NCBI RefSeq assembly: GCF_025359345.1
Contig: NZ_JANYGQ010000025.1
Coordinates: 1-64,000 of the forward strand
Reading direction: 5' to 3'
DNA: 64,000 nucleotides
From: Mucilaginibacter sp.
GTDB taxonomy: Bacteria; Bacteroidota; Bacteroidia; Sphingobacteriales; Sphingobacteriaceae
Translations under genes and position numbers: made by a program
Part shown: in pieces, positions 60,925 through 64,000 of the stretch
How positions within the stretch are numbered: position 1 is the first letter of the stretch
How the letters are laid out: the number at the start of each line of letters is the position of its first letter
The notes under the pieces: model-generated
What the model was told of the DNA's origin: nothing
Databases searched by the model: none
What the model saw: only the letters and a program-made list of their open reading frames with translations

Positions 60925-62628
60925 TTACCTTCCTGGAATAGAAGCAATCAACCTCTTCGTATATTCTTCCGTCGGATGATAGTAAATCTCATCCGGGTCG
61001 CCCATTTCCACAATTTCGCCCTTGTTCATCACCATCATCCTGTCCGAAATATGTTTAATCACCGCCAAATCGTGCGAGATAAAAATATAAGTCAAATTAA
61101 ACTCCTGTTGTAACTCCCTTATCAAGTTAAGCACCTGCGCCTGTACCGATACATCCAGTGCCGAAACAGATTCATCGCAAATGATAAACTTAGGTTGCAA
61201 CGCCAGCGCACGGGCAATTACTATCCGCTGCCGCTGCCCGCCGGAAAATTCGTATGGGTAACGATTGAAATGTTCGGGCAGTAGGTTTACACGTTCCAAA
61301 AGTTCCAGCACCTTTTTTTTGCGTTTGGTGTCGTTAGTGTAAAACTGGTGTACCTGTAAGGGTTCCATCAGCGAGTCGCCAACTGTTAGGCGCGGGTTGA
61401 GAGACGAATAGGGGTCCTGGAAGATAATTTGAATATCCTTCCTGATATCGCGCAGATCGTTTTTCTTTAACGAGCGTAAATCGGTATTGCCAAACTCTAT
61501 GCTGCCCGATGTTGGTTCTATCAACCTTAAAATGCTTCGCCCCAGCGTCGTTTTACCGCAGCCCGATTCACCAACAAGTCCCAATGTCTCGCCCGGGTAT
61601 ACATCAAAACTTACCTGGTTAACCGCCTTTACTACCGACTTTGACCTGCTGAACATACCGCCATTCACCGGGAACCAAGTGCTAAGGTTGTTTATTTTTA
61701 ACAGCGGCTCGCGGCTGTACAATAACGTCTTTTTGTCTTTTATTTCATTCAGATGGTAGGCATACCCTTCCCGGATTTTTTTAATGGTCTCCGCTTTTTT
61801 ATCGTTTGTATCTAAAAAATCCGCAATTACCGGCAGCCTCTTTAAATGCAGGCCCGGCACAGGCCTGCAGGCCAGCAAACCTTTTGTATATGGATGTTTT
61901 GGATGCTGAAATAGTTGTTTTACCGGGGCCTCTTCCACCACTTCTCCCTTGTACATCACCAACACCCGGTCGGCAATTTCACTGATGACACCGAGGTCGT
62001 GCGATATAAATATCAGGCTCATATTACGCTCAGCCTTCAGCTTTAGCAATAATTCGATAATGGTCTTCTGCACAGTAACATCCAGTGCGGTAGTTGGCTC
62101 ATCGGCAATTAATATTTCCGGGTTGCAGGATAGCGCCATGGCAATCATTACCCTTTGCTTTTGTCCGCCCGATATTTGGTGCGGGTAGCTGTCGAATATC
62201 GCTTCTGGTCGTGGTAGCTGAACTTCATTGAAAAGGGCTATGGTTCTTTCTTTCGCCTCGGCTTTGCTTACCTTTAAGTGCAATTGAATGGCTTCGGTGA
62301 TTTGGTACCCGCAAGTTAACACCGGGTTAAGCGACGTCATAGGTTCCTGGAAAATCATCGCCATCTGGTTACCACGGACGGCACGCATTTCGCTTTCGGG
62401 AATACTACATAAACTATTGTTATTCAGTAAAATATGGCCACTTATTTCAGCCTGCTTTTTATCAAGTAAACGCATCAGCGCCAACGATGTTACCGACTTG
62501 CCCGAACCTGATTCGCCGACTATGCCGATGGTTTCACCTTTTTTTAGGTTAAAAGAGATTCCTTTAACCGCTTCAAATAAACCGTTTTGAGTTTTAAATT
62601 TTATTGAAAGGTTTTGTACCTGCAGCAT
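60925..62628 (-). CDS. Oligopeptide-type ABC ATPase with two fused ATPase domains
   Basis: 567 residues combining DppD- and DppF-like domains. NBD1 (about 1-265) has GESGSGKSVT, the signature ISGGQKQRV and IADEPTTALD; NBD2 (about 305-567) has GESGCGKTTL, FSGGQRQRI and ICDESVSALD. Each is followed by an oligopeptide-transporter C-terminal motif (HPKHPYTKGLLA; HPTEEYTKRLIASIP). It powers import of peptides or similar solutes (YejF/GsiA layout); the permease genes are not in the window. Confidence 0.95.
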   Translation of the reverse strand: MLQVQNLSIKFKTQNGLFEAVKGISFNLKKGETIGIVGESGSGKSVTSLALMRLLDKKQAEISGHILLNNNSLCSIPESEMRAVRGNQMAMIFQEPMTSLNPVLTCGYQITEAIQLHLKVSKAEAKERTIALFNEVQLPRPEAIFDSYPHQISGGQKQRVMIAMALSCNPEILIADEPTTALDVTVQKTIIELLLKLKAERNMSLIFISHDLGVISEIADRVLVMYKGEVVEEAPVKQLFQHPKHPYTKGLLACRPVPGLHLKRLPVIADFLDTNDKKAETIKKIREGYAYHLNEIKDKKTLLYSREPLLKINNLSTWFPVNGGMFSRSKSVVKAVNQVSFDVYPGETLGLVGESGCGKTTLGRSILRLIEPTSGSIEFGNTDLRSLKKNDLRDIRKDIQIIFQDPYSSLNPRLTVGDSLMEPLQVHQFYTNDTKRKKKVLELLERVNLLPEHFNRYPYEFSGGQRQRIVIARALALQPKFIICDESVSALDVSVQAQVLNLIRELQQEFNLTYIFISHDLAVIKHISDRMMVMNKGEIVEMGDPDEIYYHPTEEYTKRLIASIPGR

Positions 62629-63338
62629 TATGTACCAACAATGGTTATGTGCTCGTCAGTAATCAGTTCCTCGCCGCGGTAGCGCCTTAGCAATTGTGCA
62701 GTTGCCACTACATCTTTTTGGCAATAGGTGCTAATACGGTCGAGTTCATTATCAACCCAGTATACTTTACCGACCATGCTACCGTCGATATCATCTTTCG
62801 GAGTCGGTATATTGAAGATAGCCGTAAGTAGGCTAAGCGATGTGTAATTTTTATAATCCCCGAATTTCCAGAGTTCCATGGTATCCAGGTGGTTTATTTC
62901 CCAGGGTTTTTTGCCGGCAAGTTCCAGTTGGTTTGGTATCCGTACACCATTTACCAGCATACGGCGGCAGATGTACGGAAAATCAAACTCTTTGCCGTTA
63001 TGCGCACAAAGTATCAAGCTTGCCGGTTGGCCATTTAGCAAAGCAGAAAATTTCTCCAGTAACTCCTTCTCATCGTGCGATGCGATGGACTTTACCCTTA
63101 AGCCAACATTACGCCCATTGGTAAATATTCCCATCGATATACAGATGATCTTGCCAAACTCGGCCCAGATGCCGGCCCGCTCGTAAAATGCTTCAGCGGT
63201 TTCTTCCTTGCGCTGGTGCAACGTTTTAAGGTCCCAGAATTTTTGAAAGTGCTCCGGAACCTCGTCGAAACTTTTGTATTGCGGCACAGTTTCAATATCA
63301 AGTACCATCAGGTTATGAAGGTCGTATTGCTCGAGCAT
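62628..63338 (-). CDS. DEDDy 3'-5' exonuclease (PolB-exonuclease-like)
   Basis: 236 residues with an RNase H-like fold. ExoI LMVLDIETVP, ExoII-like LILCAHNGKEFDFPYICRR and ExoIII YCQKDVVATAQLL give the DEDDy catalytic set. Resembles predicted 3'-5' exonucleases related to the PolB proofreading domain. A DNA repair or RNA trimming role is likely but not defined. Its stop overlaps the next gene's start by one base. Confidence 0.9.
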   Translation of the reverse strand: MLEQYDLHNLMVLDIETVPQYKSFDEVPEHFQKFWDLKTLHQRKEETAEAFYERAGIWAEFGKIICISMGIFTNGRNVGLRVKSIASHDEKELLEKFSALLNGQPASLILCAHNGKEFDFPYICRRMLVNGVRIPNQLELAGKKPWEINHLDTMELWKFGDYKNYTSLSLLTAIFNIPTPKDDIDGSMVGKVYWVDNELDRISTYCQKDVVATAQLLRRYRGEELITDEHITIVGT

Positions 63339-63374
63339 TTAGTAATGTTTGTTTTTTGAGGCAAGATAGTAAAT

Positions 63375-63409
63375 CAGTTGGCAGTTTGCAGTCGGCAGTG
63401 GACAGTTTT
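63375..63409. repeat. Heptamer array, CAGT family
   Basis: Five contiguous 7-nt units CAGTTGG, CAGTTTG, CAGTCGG, CAGTGGA and CAGTTTT in the 147-bp gap between pbpC and the exonuclease gene. Same family, opposite orientation, as 47405-47436. Confidence 0.75.
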
Positions 63410-63485
63410 TAGTTGTGACGCGCTAAATTTACATTTAAACCATCCAATTCCGGTCATTAACTATTAACCATCGCCTATGAACTAA

Positions 63486-64000
63486 TCACTTAGCCAGCAC
63501 TTCGAACCCTATATGAACCGTATTACCATTCCCATCAACCAAGGTTAGCGTATGCTTGCCAGCGGGCGGGTTTAGCGCTATCTGATGAAAGTCTTTCGTT
63601 TCGCCTACATACTTATCGTCCAAATGCCAGAATATTTTTACACCTGCCACCCTGTGCGCTGCATTGAAAATAACCCTGCCGCGCGTGCCATCTGCTTCCA
63701 GCGGCACATAAATTTTAGCACCGTCTTTTGGGTAGATAACTTCCATCGGCTGGGCGCTTTCGCCCTGCACACAATCCGGCCGGAAAGGCGGCAGCACCCG
63801 GTATTGGTAATTTTTCGTTTTATAGTAATACTCCATCGATGGCGGCAGCACAAACCAGTTTTTGTTAACGATTTGGTTCGGCGGCACACAATTGCCTGTA
63901 ACCTGCCATTTACCATCGGCACTTAGATGTACCAATTGGTGATATGGGCAAACCTGCACTTTTAAGCCGCTCTTTGGCACCCACATATCGTCGGTATCAT
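63486..64000 (-). CDS. pbpC: Penicillin-binding protein 1C, C-terminal part (5' partial)
   Basis: The frame stays open to the right edge, so the transglycosylase and transpeptidase domains lie outside. The visible ~170 residues contain the PBP1C C-terminal BiPBP_C-type region: DDMWVPKSG, VCPYHQLVHLSADGKWQV, YPKDGAKIYVPLEADGTRGRVIF and FWHLDDKYVGET, ending in GKHTLTLVDGNGNTVHIGFEVL. A class A peptidoglycan synthase anchored in the inner membrane, if the upstream part is intact. Confidence 0.85.
   Translation of the reverse strand, partial: DTDDMWVPKSGLKVQVCPYHQLVHLSADGKWQVTGNCVPPNQIVNKNWFVLPPSMEYYYKTKNYQYRVLPPFRPDCVQGESAQPMEVIYPKDGAKIYVPLEADGTRGRVIFNAAHRVAGVKIFWHLDDKYVGETKDFHQIALNPPAGKHTLTLVDGNGNTVHIGFEVLAK

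Noticed and set aside
1..64000. CRISPR array, prophage, integron or insertion sequence
   Set aside because: No repeat-spacer pattern, phage module, integrase or transposase gene was found; the only mobile-looking DNA is the non-coding element near 29.8 kb.

Overview
The window looks like chromosome of a Sphingobacteriaceae-type Bacteroidota, probably Mucilaginibacter- or Pedobacter-like. This rests on two SusC/SusD pairs, promoter boxes of the TTG-N17-23-TAnnTTTG type, A-rich rather than Shine-Dalgarno leaders, LytS/LytTR regulators, TonB C-terminal-domain proteins and a DUF6515-like glycine-rich protein. The genus is inferred from protein style, not from a search. I see no prophage, insertion sequence, CRISPR array or rRNA. 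There is one tRNA (Lys, anticodon CTT).

Layout. 1-3.2 kb: the 3' part of a histidine kinase with a giant 21-residue-repeat coiled coil, an Rcp1-type receiver and a receiver-DHp protein. 3.4-6.8 kb: the thrS-infC-rpmI-rplT translation operon. 7-14.6 kb: an ankyrin protein, a SusC/SusD pair and an S9 peptidase. 14.6-21.3 kb (minus): a zinc phospholipase C-like protein, two small envelope proteins, a sterol desaturase-family enzyme, a LytTR/LytS two-component pair and a glycine-rich secreted protein. 21.5-29.7 kb: small housekeeping and unknown genes, including an SGNH hydrolase broken by one amber codon, a free-standing primase-type zinc finger, a secreted metallo-beta-lactamase-fold enzyme, a cyclophilin and a PHP metallohydrolase.

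29.7-42.9 kb: a MITE-like element, then a polysaccharide utilisation locus (PUL): a GntR-HTH regulator with a sugar-binding-like sensor, an SSS symporter, two six-hairpin glycosidases, SusC, SusD and a GH27 alpha-galactosidase. The parts fit uptake and breakdown of an alpha-galactose-containing glycan. 43-49.3 kb: a MarR regulator with a perfect 36-bp palindromic operator, tRNA-Lys, an ABC-F ATPase with one apparently dead ATP site, a 26-residue membrane peptide candidate, pyrE, a NUDIX hydrolase and coaD. 49.4-53.0 kb: a four-gene operon that matches, step for step, the mycobacterial decaprenyl-phospho-arabinose pathway (UbiA-type phosphoribosyltransferase, DprE1-like oxidase, DprE2-like reductase, HAD phosphatase). 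53-64 kb (minus): a membrane helical protein, an M1 peptidase, three TonB-C proteins, polyprenyl synthetase, RNase R, a lipoprotein, a double-ATPase oligopeptide ABC protein, a 3'-5' exonuclease and the 3' end of pbpC.

Two patterns run through the non-coding DNA. First, several intergenic gaps carry short arrays of 7-nucleotide imperfect repeats, often followed by an inverted array of the same unit. Three unit families each occur twice in the window. Second, several canonical promoters sit so close to the start codon that the mRNA should be leaderless or nearly so.
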